Part shown: piece by piece, positions 6,140 to 13,102 of the stretch
How positions within the stretch are numbered: the first letter of the stretch is position 1
Layout: every line of letters starts with the position of its first letter
Source: Bacillota bacterium
GTDB taxonomy: Bacteria > Bacillota > Clostridia > Acetivibrionales > DSM-1351
Reading direction: 5' to 3'
Assembly (NCBI GenBank): GCA_023393115.1
Contig: JAEWMS010000067.1
Span: forward strand, 1-18,940
DNA: 18,940 nt
Translations under genes and position numbers: made by a program
The notes under the pieces: model-generated
The model's input: only the letters and a program-made list of their open reading frames with translations
Told to the model about the DNA's origin: nothing
Database searches by the model: none

Positions 6140-7324
6140 TTAAAGCTTTGTTATGACCTCTTCTTTCAATAATTCACCCAGTATACTGATTCCCTTAATA
6201 ATTTTATCTTCTTTTAAGCCTGAGAAATTTAATCTCATAGTATTTTCATGTCCTCCGTTAGGGTAAAATGCGCTTCCCTGAACAAAGGCCACCCCTCTTT
6301 TCAGCGACTTTACCAATAATTCTTTTGTATTAATATTTTCAGGAAGGGTAACCCATAAAAACATGCCACCCTCAGGCCTGGTATACTCTACTACTTCAGG
6401 GAATGTTCTTTCTATTGTGTCCAGCATGGCATCCCTTCTGCTTTTGTAAATTTCCACATTACTTTTGATATGTTCTTCAATATCATATTTCTCATAATAT
6501 CTTGCAATTTGCATCTGGGCAAAGAAATTGGTATGTAAGTCTGTCCCCTGCTTGAACAGAACATATTTATTGATTATCTCCTGAGATGCACAGGCCCATC
6601 CTATCCTGTATCCGGGACAAACAGTCTTGGAGAATGTGCTGAGGTATATTACTCTTCCTTCAGTATCAAAGCTTTTTATTGGCGGCAGATTTTTATTATC
6701 AAAGCATAATTCACTATAAGGACTGTCCTCAACAATAATCAGGTTATATTTATTTGCTATGTCTACAATGGCCTTTCTCCTTTCTAGGCTCATCCTTCTA
6801 CCGGTTGGATTTTGATAGTCGGGCACTGTATACAAAAATTTAACCTTACTTTGAGAGTTGAGCTTTGCAACAAGATCTTCAGGAATAAGACCGTCCTCAT
6901 CCATTTCAACTTCTTCAAATTTTGGATAAAAGGGTTTAAATGCATTAATTGCAGAAAGATATGTGGGACTTTCACAGAAAACGGTATCTCCCTCATCCAA
7001 AAATACTTTTGCAGTAAGGTCAAGCCCCTGCTGGGAACCGGTGGTTATAAGGATATCATCAACACTGACATTTACCCCTTTTTTCTCCATCAACGCTGCA
7101 ATAATTTTTCTCAAACCAATATGCCCCTCAGAAATGGCATATTGCATTGACTTAACACCATCACCCTCTAAAATTTCATTGCAAATTTCCCTCATTTCCT
7201 CAACCGGGAAGGATTCCTCAGCCGGAAGACCTCCCCCAAAGGATATAATCTCATTTTTATCTGTCAGCTTAAGCAGTTCCCTTACCTCTGACGCTTTTAA
7301 AAACTCAGTTCTTCTCGCAAACAT
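6140..7324 (-). CDS. PLP-dependent class I aminotransferase (LysN/MocR-like)
   Basis: A 394-residue fold-type I aminotransferase of the group that includes 2-aminoadipate and multi-substrate aminotransferases, closest in style to the catalytic half of MocR regulators. Key elements are ISFGGGLPAEESFP (27-40), TGSQQGLD (95-102), the ring-stacking region ESPTY (118-122), N172-P-T-G, D200 with Y203, the PLP lysine K233 in STFSKT, and R240. A C-terminal GGMFLWV segment and R in MRLNFS (probable substrate-carboxylate Arg) complete the site. ATG 7324 has a perfect GGAGG five bases upstream, directly preceded by a hairpin. The adjacent regulator carries the same motif set. The amino acid substrate cannot be told from sequence. 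Confidence 0.88.
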   Translation of the reverse strand: MFARRTEFLKASEVRELLKLTDKNEIISFGGGLPAEESFPVEEMREICNEILEGDGVKSMQYAISEGHIGLRKIIAALMEKKGVNVSVDDILITTGSQQGLDLTAKVFLDEGDTVFCESPTYLSAINAFKPFYPKFEEVEMDEDGLIPEDLVAKLNSQSKVKFLYTVPDYQNPTGRRMSLERRKAIVDIANKYNLIIVEDSPYSELCFDNKNLPPIKSFDTEGRVIYLSTFSKTVCPGYRIGWACASQEIINKYVLFKQGTDLHTNFFAQMQIARYYEKYDIEEHIKSNVEIYKSRRDAMLDTIERTFPEVVEYTRPEGGMFLWVTLPENINTKELLVKSLKRGVAFVQGSAFYPNGGHENTMRLNFSGLKEDKIIKGISILGELLKEEVITKL

Positions 7325-7335
7325 ATTAACCTCCT

Positions 7336-7399
7336 AAGCCGTTTTACGGCTTTGATACGCGCATAGCGCGTACACAAATAGTTTGGCCGCATAGCGGCC
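7336..7399 (-). repeat. Three consecutive GC-rich hairpins before the SD
   Basis: Three short perfect palindromes lie in the 107-bp gap between the MocR gene and the aminotransferase. 7336-7352 has a 7-bp stem with a 3-nt loop; 7356-7372 has a 7-bp stem with loop ATA; 7385-7399 has a 6-bp stem with loop ATA. The stems differ in sequence but share size and loop, and they stand out in an AT-rich genome. The one nearest the gene ends one base before GGAGG. They may stabilise or process the mRNA, or be a small dispersed palindrome family. No T-tract follows, so they are not ordinary terminators. Confidence 0.85.
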
Positions 7400-7431
7400 T
7401 CGATATATTGATGAAACTCATATTATTAATA

Positions 7432-8952
7432 CTACAAATAAGGATTAAGCACAGTTTCTACCGGAAATCTTGACATTGATGTGCTTATTGAACACTTTTC
7501 TATACATTCAATCAGCTTTTTCACACCAACTTTTATGTCCTGTTCTTTTGGATAAGAGAAATTCAGCCTTATAAAGTTGTTATCATAACTAAACTTCGGA
7601 AAAAAAACATCCCCAGGCATTACTATAACACCCATGTCTCCCAATAATTTCATCAACTCATTCATTCTTATGTGTTTCGGAAGCTCGATCCAAAGGAAAT
7701 AACCTCCGTTCGGTACAAATACTTTCATACCCTCGATTTGATAGTTACTTAGTTGGGCCGCCATTAAGTCTCTCTTCTTTTTATATTTAGCCCTTAATTT
7801 CTCAAGATGAGGTCGTAAGTGTCCCTGAGAAAGAAATTCGTGAACTATATACTGGGATAATGTATTTGTTTGGATATCAGTTATCTGCTTAAATTTTATG
7901 AATTTATTTATTAAGTTCTCCCCTGCAACAACATAGCCTACTCTTAAACTAAAGGAAATAGTCTTTGAAAAGGAACTCAAATAAATAACATAATCATTGG
8001 AATCAAGACTCTTTAAGGACGGCAGTCTTTCACCCTCATAATAAAGCTCATCATATGGATTGTCTTCAAGTATTGGAACATTGTAATAGTAAGCCAGCTT
8101 CAGCAATTCCTTTCTCCTGTTCAAGGTCATTGTCATTCCTGTAGGATTGTGGAATGTTGGCTGTGTATAAATAAATTTTGGTCTGTATTTAATCAGGCAG
8201 GTTTCCAGTATATCAAGCCTGATACCCTCATCATCCATAGGAATGCTGATAATTCGAGCATCATAGCTTTCAAATGCCTGGATAGCACCTATGTAAGTTG
8301 GCTCTTCAACTAAAACAACATCCCCCGGTTCTATAAGGAGTCTGGCAAGAAACTCAACTGCCTGCTGTGAACCCGAAGTAACCATTATCTGCTTGGTACT
8401 GGCATTTATACCATTCTGTTGAAGATAGGACTTTATTGTATGTTTGAGCTCGGAGCATCCATCCACCGGCGTTGGCATGAACACCTTTTCCTTATACTTT
8501 TCCAGCAGCTGTACCTGAAGATTTTTAAGCAATTCAATTTCATAGCTATCTTCAGAAGATATTCCTGATGCAAAGGAGATTACTTTTTCTTTCTCAAATA
8601 TTGATAAAATGTTATTAATAGTCTGTTCACCTGATTTAGCTGCTCTTTTGCTCTCCAATTGGTTCCATCTGAGTGGAGGCACATACATTTTGTCCTGAGC
8701 ACTATCCTTGGTAGGAGGGCCAAGTACAACAGTCCCGCTGCCAACCCTGGACCCTACCAGTCCCTCTGCCTTTAGTTCCATATATGCTTTTATTACTGTA
8801 CTTCTGTTAATCTGAAGCCTTTCACTCAGTACCCTTTCAGCAGGCAGTATAAAGTTGGGCGGCAGCTTCCCAGAGTCTATCATAGCCTCAATTTGTTTCT
8901 TTATCTGCAGATATATAGGTGTTTTTGAATCTCTGTATACAGTTAATTCCAT
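7432..8952 (-). CDS. MocR-type regulator (GntR HTH plus aminotransferase domain)
   Basis: A 506-residue fusion typical of the MocR branch of GntR regulators. Residues 1-75 are a winged helix (TPIYLQIKKQIEAMIDSGKL, LPAERVLSERLQINRSTV, YMELKAEGLVGSRVGSGT). A linker reaches about residue 115. Residues 120-490 form a class I aminotransferase-like domain with TSGSQQ (192-197), EEPTY, N269-P-T-G, D297, Y300, the PLP lysine K330 in SSFSKT and R337, so PLP binding is likely intact. Family members such as PdxR, GabR and TauR bind PLP or an amino acid adduct and often activate a neighbouring operon. Here no pdxST or gabT is adjacent; the next gene is a paralogous aminotransferase, its likely target. 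ATG 8952 has GGAGGA about 9 nt upstream. The 19-20 residue tail past the domain has no known role. Confidence 0.9.
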   Translation of the reverse strand: MELTVYRDSKTPIYLQIKKQIEAMIDSGKLPPNFILPAERVLSERLQINRSTVIKAYMELKAEGLVGSRVGSGTVVLGPPTKDSAQDKMYVPPLRWNQLESKRAAKSGEQTINNILSIFEKEKVISFASGISSEDSYEIELLKNLQVQLLEKYKEKVFMPTPVDGCSELKHTIKSYLQQNGINASTKQIMVTSGSQQAVEFLARLLIEPGDVVLVEEPTYIGAIQAFESYDARIISIPMDDEGIRLDILETCLIKYRPKFIYTQPTFHNPTGMTMTLNRRKELLKLAYYYNVPILEDNPYDELYYEGERLPSLKSLDSNDYVIYLSSFSKTISFSLRVGYVVAGENLINKFIKFKQITDIQTNTLSQYIVHEFLSQGHLRPHLEKLRAKYKKKRDLMAAQLSNYQIEGMKVFVPNGGYFLWIELPKHIRMNELMKLLGDMGVIVMPGDVFFPKFSYDNNFIRLNFSYPKEQDIKVGVKKLIECIEKCSISTSMSRFPVETVLNPYL

Positions 8953-8983
8953 GGTATTTTGTCCTCCAGTTGCAAATTGGTAT

Positions 8984-9082
8984 CATCCAATATTATTATA
9001 TAATATGTTTTCAAATCCCAAAACACCCAATTTTTATTATCAATAACCATCCAATTTTAGTTTTGGATGGTTATTGATAATA
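8984..9082 (-). promoter_or_regulatory. MocR promoter region with 20-bp inverted repeat
   Basis: A minus-strand TATAAT at 9000-8995 is the likely -10, with only weak -35 matches (TTTTGG or TTTGGG at 16-17 nt). Immediately upstream is a perfect 20-bp inverted repeat, 9035-9054 and 9063-9082, with an 8-nt spacer. The octamer CATCCAAT recurs at 8984 and 9048, with a CACCCAAT variant at 9024. A weak -35 with a large symmetric site just upstream suits positive control, possibly by the MocR protein itself; that is inference. Confidence 0.6.
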
Positions 9083-9151
9083 TCATATCTTCGAATGCAT
9101 GGAAATTTCGGCACAGAAGGATATTATAAGTTCAATTTATCAAATAAAAAA

Positions 9152-9189
9152 ACCCTTCCGGACAGGTTCGATGGACCGCCTGGAAGAGT
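9152..9189 (-). terminator. Intrinsic terminator of the S-component gene
   Basis: On the minus strand, ACTCTTCC (9189-9182) pairs fully with GGAAGGGT (9159-9152), with one wobble. An inner AGG/CCT pairing can form, and the stem is followed by a run of seven T (to 9146). It lies 25 bases after the stop codon of the membrane gene and insulates the MocR promoter. Confidence 0.87.
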
Positions 9190-9213
9190 CTCAAAAAATA
9201 TGTACTAGCAAAA

Positions 9214-9738
9214 CTACTGTTCGCTTTTTAAAGCTTTTTTCACGGCATAAATAACAGGTATAGCTATTATTCCTCCGATTAATGCAGTTACAAGCTGAGG
9301 CCAGCTGAAGAGTTGAAAAAGCTTTTGAGTAAACTTTGGAAAATCAAAAATATTAAGGAAAACTCTGATTCCCAGGAAAAGCAGTCCAAACTTTAAAACT
9401 GCAGCTGCAGCAAGCCCCATATACTTGTTTTTATTATATAAGAAGTAAAAAGTAAGTACGAAAGCAATGTTAGCAAGGGCAATTACCGGCGAAAACGGGA
9501 GTAAAGCTGCCGCAATAGGTGCATTATTATTGATAAGTGAAGTCAACGGCGATAATATGGCAATTGTAATACCCCCGGTTACCCCGGCAGTCATTGCTGC
9601 TACCAGCAGACACATATTCACCAGAGGTCCTACAATAAAGTTATTATTAGGTAAACTTCTTCCTACCAGCTGAACTACTACCACTACTGCCAATAATACT
9701 GCGGTTCTTGTTATTAATCTTATTCTGTCTTTATTCAT
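9214..9738 (-). CDS. ECF-transporter S-component-like membrane protein
   Basis: A 174-residue hydrophobic protein with about five or six membrane segments. The start is ATG 9738 (MNKDRIRLITRTAVLLAVVVV), set by GGGAGG 5 nt upstream; the longer frame from 9795 has no SD. The basic N-terminus followed by an Ala/Val-rich helix, the GPLVNMCLLVAAM segment and the loop SLINNNAP are typical of substrate-binding S components of energy-coupling-factor vitamin transporters (the uncharacterised clostridial 'ECF transporter S component' group). No EcfA or EcfT gene is adjacent, as expected for group II systems that share a module. The vitamin cannot be assigned. Its leader can form a structure that covers the SD. 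Confidence 0.7.
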   Translation of the reverse strand: MNKDRIRLITRTAVLLAVVVVVQLVGRSLPNNNFIVGPLVNMCLLVAAMTAGVTGGITIAILSPLTSLINNNAPIAAALLPFSPVIALANIAFVLTFYFLYNKNKYMGLAAAAVLKFGLLFLGIRVFLNIFDFPKFTQKLFQLFSWPQLVTALIGGIIAIPVIYAVKKALKSEQ

Positions 9739-9746
9739 GTGTTCCT

Positions 9747-9823
9747 CCCTGATACGTAATGGTGACGTAATAAATTTTGTTATATCATATTCCAACTATA
9801 GATGTTATACCACAGTATCAGGA
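9747..9823 (-). promoter_or_regulatory. Leader able to sequester the S-component SD
   Basis: On the minus strand, TCCTGATAC (9823-9815) can pair with GTATCAGGG (9755-9747), with one G-T wobble; the last three G are part of the SD GGGAGG. An alternative small hairpin, TACGT (9769-9765) with ACGTA (9757-9753), uses overlapping bases, so the two are mutually exclusive. This is the layout of a translational switch; no known riboswitch class is recognised. The rest of the divergent gap, to 10038, is AT-rich with no firm promoter or T-box. Confidence 0.4.
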
Positions 9824-10038
9824 TTAATAACATACATTTTCCATATTTATATTGCTTCTTTAATAATTTAATTAAGTATCACATCAAATTGATAATTTTC
9901 TATGGACATTTTTTTTGAAAAGTAGCATAATTAATCTAGTAATTTTCTGTTCGATTGAATCACCTCTTGGAGCAAGTCAGACAATATTTGTTCCTGAGTA
10001 AGAATAAAATAAATACTTTGAAGGGAGTAATTTAAATA

Positions 10039-11103
10039 ATGAATATTTCTATTACTAAAACTACTAATCCAAAGCAAAAGCCGGATCAAAATAATTTAGG
10101 CTTCGGACAATATTTTACAGACCATATGTTTATAATGGATTATGCTGAGGGTAAGGGCTGGCATGATGCAAGAATTGTACCTTATGCTCCTTTGGAGCTG
10201 GATCCCTCTTGTATGGTTCTGCATTATGGCCAAGCCATTTTTGAAGGTTTGAAAGCATATAAAACAAAAAAAGGTGAAATTTTGTTATTCAGACCTGAAA
10301 AAAATATGGAAAGAGTAAACAGTTCAAATGAGCGTCTTGTGATTCCTGAAATAGATGTAGATTTTGGTGTACAAGCCATAAAAGAACTTGTAAGGGTTGA
10401 TGCTGACTGGATACCTGATGCTCCTGGAACCTCTCTTTACATACGTCCGTTTATTATAGCGACTGACCCGTTTTTGGGTGTCAGACCTTCGGATACCTAC
10501 AAGTTTATTATAATTCTCTCCCCAGTTGGAGCTTATTATAAGGAGGGAATCAATCCGGTCAAAATCTATGTTGAAAGCAATTATGTGCGCGCCGTAAAAG
10601 GTGGTCTCGGCTATGCAAAAACTGTAGCCAACTATGCTTCCAGCTTGAAGGCACAGGTTGAAGCAAAGCACTCCGGATACACTCAGGTTCTTTGGTTGGA
10701 TGGTATTGAGAAAAAATACATCGAAGAAGTTGGTACAATGAATGTATTCTTTAAGATAAACGGAGAAGTTATTACACCTTCTCTTGAAGGTTCAATACTT
10801 CCCGGCATTACAAGAATGTCAACAATAGAATTGTTAAAGAAGTCCGGTATTCCTGTTACAGAACGCAGAATTACAATACAGGAGCTGTATGATGCACATG
10901 CTGCCGGGAAGCTGGATGAGGCATTCGGAACTGGTACAGCAGCAGTAATATCACCTATAGGTGAATTCAACTGGGACGGAAAATCCATAACTGTAAACGA
11001 AGGCAAAATAGGTCCGGTTGCTTCAAAAGTATATGAGACAATTACAGGTATTCAAAGCGGTGATATCGAAGACACCTATGGATGGATACAAAAAGTAAAG
11101 TAG
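10039..11103 (+). CDS. ilvE: Branched-chain amino acid aminotransferase
   Basis: A 354-residue fold-type IV PLP enzyme that interconverts leucine, isoleucine and valine with their 2-oxo acids, using glutamate/2-oxoglutarate. It belongs to the longer (type II, eukaryote/Gram-positive) group, as shown by the N-terminal extension and the motif set: LHYGQAIFEGLKAY (61-74), the RPEKNMERVNSSNERL stretch, the PLP lysine K194 in GGLGYAKTVANYA, E230-V-G-T-M-N and GTGTAAVISP near the C-terminus. GAAGGGAG lies about 12 nt before ATG 10039. No other ilv or leu gene is nearby. A terminator-like hairpin follows, so it is probably transcribed alone. Confidence 0.95.
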   Translation: MNISITKTTNPKQKPDQNNLGFGQYFTDHMFIMDYAEGKGWHDARIVPYAPLELDPSCMVLHYGQAIFEGLKAYKTKKGEILLFRPEKNMERVNSSNERLVIPEIDVDFGVQAIKELVRVDADWIPDAPGTSLYIRPFIIATDPFLGVRPSDTYKFIIILSPVGAYYKEGINPVKIYVESNYVRAVKGGLGYAKTVANYASSLKAQVEAKHSGYTQVLWLDGIEKKYIEEVGTMNVFFKINGEVITPSLEGSILPGITRMSTIELLKKSGIPVTERRITIQELYDAHAAGKLDEAFGTGTAAVISPIGEFNWDGKSITVNEGKIGPVASKVYETITGIQSGDIEDTYGWIQKVK

Positions 11104-11148
11104 AAAAGTAACGAATTTTTATTAATACCAAAGAAATATCGTCCTATG

Positions 11149-11213
11149 AAGTGCACCCCAACTGTAGACAGTAAAATTACATTTGGCGGTGTACTTTTTT
11201 ATTGTCTACAGTT
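11149..11213 (+). terminator. Terminator formed by an IS3/IS150-like end remnant
   Basis: Stem 1 pairs 11149-11161 with 11183-11196 (13 bp, one bulge, one wobble) and runs into a T-tract ending at 11200, so it can terminate ilvE transcription. Stem 2 pairs 11160-11176 with 11197-11213 (17 bp, one wobble) and interleaves with stem 1. The string TGAAGTGCACCCCAA...TAGACA resembles the ends of IS3-family (IS150-group) elements as I remember them; no transposase is present. Confidence 0.65.
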
Positions 11214-11269
11214 ATATTATTGAAAATAACAGTATATATTTTATAAGATAACTCCTGATTAATGGGAAT

Positions 11270-11285
11270 AGCCGTAACAACGGCT
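11270..11285 (+). promoter_or_regulatory. Hairpin directly before the ylbJ SD
   Basis: AGCCGT and ACGGCT form a perfect 6-bp stem around AACA. It ends one base before GGAGG (11287-11291). The sequence is nearly identical to the hairpin before the aminotransferase gene on the opposite strand (7336-7352), which occupies the same position relative to its SD. Confidence 0.75.
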
Positions 11286-11296
11286 TGGAGGCTTGC

Positions 11297-12574
11297 TTGA
11301 ACCTTTTCATACTGTCATCCTTCATATTTGTGGCCTCAACAATATTTCTGAGCCATAGGAAAGTATTATTTTCATATGTAAAGAAAACTATATTGCCTAT
11401 AATGGCTATTCTATTCATTGCGGCATTAATTATTTATCCTAAACCGGCTGTTAGTGCAGCCTCAAAGGGAATAAAGCTCTGGTTTGAAATTGTATTTCCA
11501 TCGCTTTTTCCTTTCTTTGTTGCATCACAGCTGTTGAGTAAATCTGGAATAGTCAGCTTATTTGGAATCATTCTGGAGCCAATAATGCGTCCCATTTTTA
11601 ATGTACCGGGCTGCGGCTCCTTTGCTCTTGCTATGGGAATTATAAGTGGTTATCCGGTAGGGGCTTCAATTACTGCAGACTTGAGAAAACAGGAATTAAT
11701 CACACGAATTGAAGCCGAAAGACTTCTGACTTTTACTAATAACTCTGGTCCGCTATTTATTATGGGGGCTGTAGCAGTTGGAATGTTTAATCAGCCAAAA
11801 TTGGGTTACCTGCTTTACTTAAGCCATATTGCTGCTTGTATATCTGTTGGCATAATATTCAGGTACTACAAAAAAAGTCAAACTGACCTCAGCTTTAAAG
11901 CAAAGGATAAAATCTCAAGCAATATAAAAATAGAATTAAAAAGGTTAAGAAATTCTGATATTAATCCATGGACGCTTTTTGGTGACTGTATAAAAAATTC
12001 CATATACACCATATTAGCTATTGGCGGGTTTATTATTTTCTTTTCAGTGCTGATAAATATTTTGCTTACCAGTGGCCTAATCGGATATATTAGCAGCCTG
12101 ATTGCTACTTTTACCGGAGCTGTAGGACTTGGAAACGGTATAATTCAAGGCTTTTTTTGCGGAATATTTGAAATCACCACAGGAGCCAGCTTAATAAATC
12201 AGTCTCCGGCATCACTGGTGATTAAACTTTGCTTTGTCAGTCTGATAATCGGTTGGGCTGGTTTTTCAGTACATACTCAGGTAATGAGTATTGTTAGTAC
12301 CACCGATATCAGGGTTAAGCCATACCTGACGGGTAAGGCCATACAAGGTATTCTCTCCTGCGTCTATACCTTTGCCGGCTATTCCCTATTCAGCAAGGTA
12401 CTTCTAAAGGAATCCGCAGTTTTTTCGCATAATACCGGAAGTATTCCAATAGAATGGGGAGCTATTCTTACAACCTCGATTCAACACATAGGTATTTCAG
12501 CCCTGATAATGATTCTGGTATCCGTTGTTTATTTATGTATAACATGCCTTTTCTCAAAAAAAGAATTACTTTAA
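11297..12574 (+). CDS. ylbJ: Sporulation integral membrane protein YlbJ
   Basis: About 425 residues with many hydrophobic segments. It matches the YlbJ family, needed for spore cortex formation in Bacillus and built of nucleoside-transporter 'Gate' domains. Recognisable parts are KLWFEIVFPSLFPFFVASQLL near the N-terminus, GIISGYPVGA, the FTNNSGPLFIMGAV segment, and the second-half repeat with GLGNGIIQGFFCGIFEITTGA. I take TTG 11297 as the start because GGAGG is 5 nt upstream; TTG 11285 lies before that SD and overlaps the hairpin. It is placed next to the coaD-rsmD-recG cluster but converges on it: its last 9 bases overlap the 3' end of the coiled-coil gene. Confidence 0.85.
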   Translation: MNLFILSSFIFVASTIFLSHRKVLFSYVKKTILPIMAILFIAALIIYPKPAVSAASKGIKLWFEIVFPSLFPFFVASQLLSKSGIVSLFGIILEPIMRPIFNVPGCGSFALAMGIISGYPVGASITADLRKQELITRIEAERLLTFTNNSGPLFIMGAVAVGMFNQPKLGYLLYLSHIAACISVGIIFRYYKKSQTDLSFKAKDKISSNIKIELKRLRNSDINPWTLFGDCIKNSIYTILAIGGFIIFFSVLINILLTSGLIGYISSLIATFTGAVGLGNGIIQGFFCGIFEITTGASLINQSPASLVIKLCFVSLIIGWAGFSVHTQVMSIVSTTDIRVKPYLTGKAIQGILSCVYTFAGYSLFSKVLLKESAVFSHNTGSIPIEWGAILTTSIQHIGISALIMILVSVVYLCITCLFSKKELL

Positions 12575-13003
12575 TTCGGATCTGTTGGTTTTAATTACCT
12601 CTGTTGCATCGGTAAGGATTTCTTCAACCTTGTTAAGAACACTATCTGCGTATTCCCTGGCACCTAAGCGGATTTCCCTGGCATTTTTCTGAGCACCGGC
12701 AATTATGTCATTAGCCTGTTCATAGGCCTTTTTAGTAATCTCGTGCTCATCTACCAGCGATGCTATCTTGTTTTCAGCATCCTTTAATATGTTATTGGCT
12801 TCTTTCTGGGCTTCAAGTAAAATTCTCTGACGTTCTTCCTTGATCCATTTTGCCTGCTTTATATCATCGGGCAGTTTAAGCCTCATTTCTTTAATTATTT
12901 CAAGCACCTCTTCCCTGTCAATAAGGCACTTGCCTGAAAAAGGTACACTGGCACTTCTTTCAACCAGTTCTTCCAACGTTTCCAGTATGGTGAGTATTTC
13001 CAT
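12566..13003 (-). CDS. Coiled-coil protein resembling F-type ATPase subunit b
   Basis: A 145-residue, highly charged helical protein. The start is ATG 13003 (MEILTILETLEELVERS), given by GGAGG 5 nt upstream; the longer frame from 13051 merely translates the leader hairpins. After a short N-terminal helix and a GKCLIDREEV segment, residues about 45-145 form a near-continuous coiled coil (EERQRILLEAQKEANNILKDAENK, then EYADSVLNKVEEIL), resembling ATP synthase b subunits or DivIVA-like proteins. There is no transmembrane segment, so it is not a true subunit b. It is last in the recG-rsmD-coaD operon, 99 nt after coaD. A role in cell envelope or division is only a guess. Confidence 0.8.
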   Translation of the reverse strand: MEILTILETLEELVERSASVPFSGKCLIDREEVLEIIKEMRLKLPDDIKQAKWIKEERQRILLEAQKEANNILKDAENKIASLVDEHEITKKAYEQANDIIAGAQKNAREIRLGAREYADSVLNKVEEILTDATEVIKTNRSELK

Positions 13004-13017
13004 ATTAACCTCCATGA

Positions 13018-13048
13018 GCCATATTATGGCCTTGAGCCGCCTGGCGGC
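13018..13048 (-). repeat. Two perfect GC-rich hairpins before the coiled-coil gene
   Basis: 13018-13030 (GCCATA, 1 nt, TATGGC) and 13036-13048 (GCCGCC, 1 nt, GGCGGC) are perfect inverted repeats of 6 bp each. The first is 4 nt upstream of GGAGG (13013-13009). The SD-to-start string GGAGGTTAATATG is identical to that of the aminotransferase at 7324, which also carries hairpins in front. With a 1-nt centre the folded loops must open to 3 nt. Confidence 0.75.
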
Positions 13049-13102
13049 CACAAAATTAAATAATATTTTACTCCATAAACTGTTTAAATTCTAACTCTTT
13101 TC

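Noticed and set aside
6963..7337. 124-codon plus-strand ORF inside the aminotransferase
   Set aside because: It is antisense to a clear PLP enzyme, with low-complexity serine/proline translation typical of a shadow frame.
9739..9795. S-component protein extended to 9795
   Set aside because: There is no SD; GGGAGG sits before ATG 9738 and the product then starts like a normal membrane protein.
9796..10038. T-box or leucine-type leader before ilvE
   Set aside because: No T-box sequence, leader peptide with branched-chain codons, or terminator hairpin is visible.
13004..13051. Longer coiled-coil protein starting at 13051
   Set aside because: These codons come from the leader hairpins; GGAGG precedes ATG 13003.
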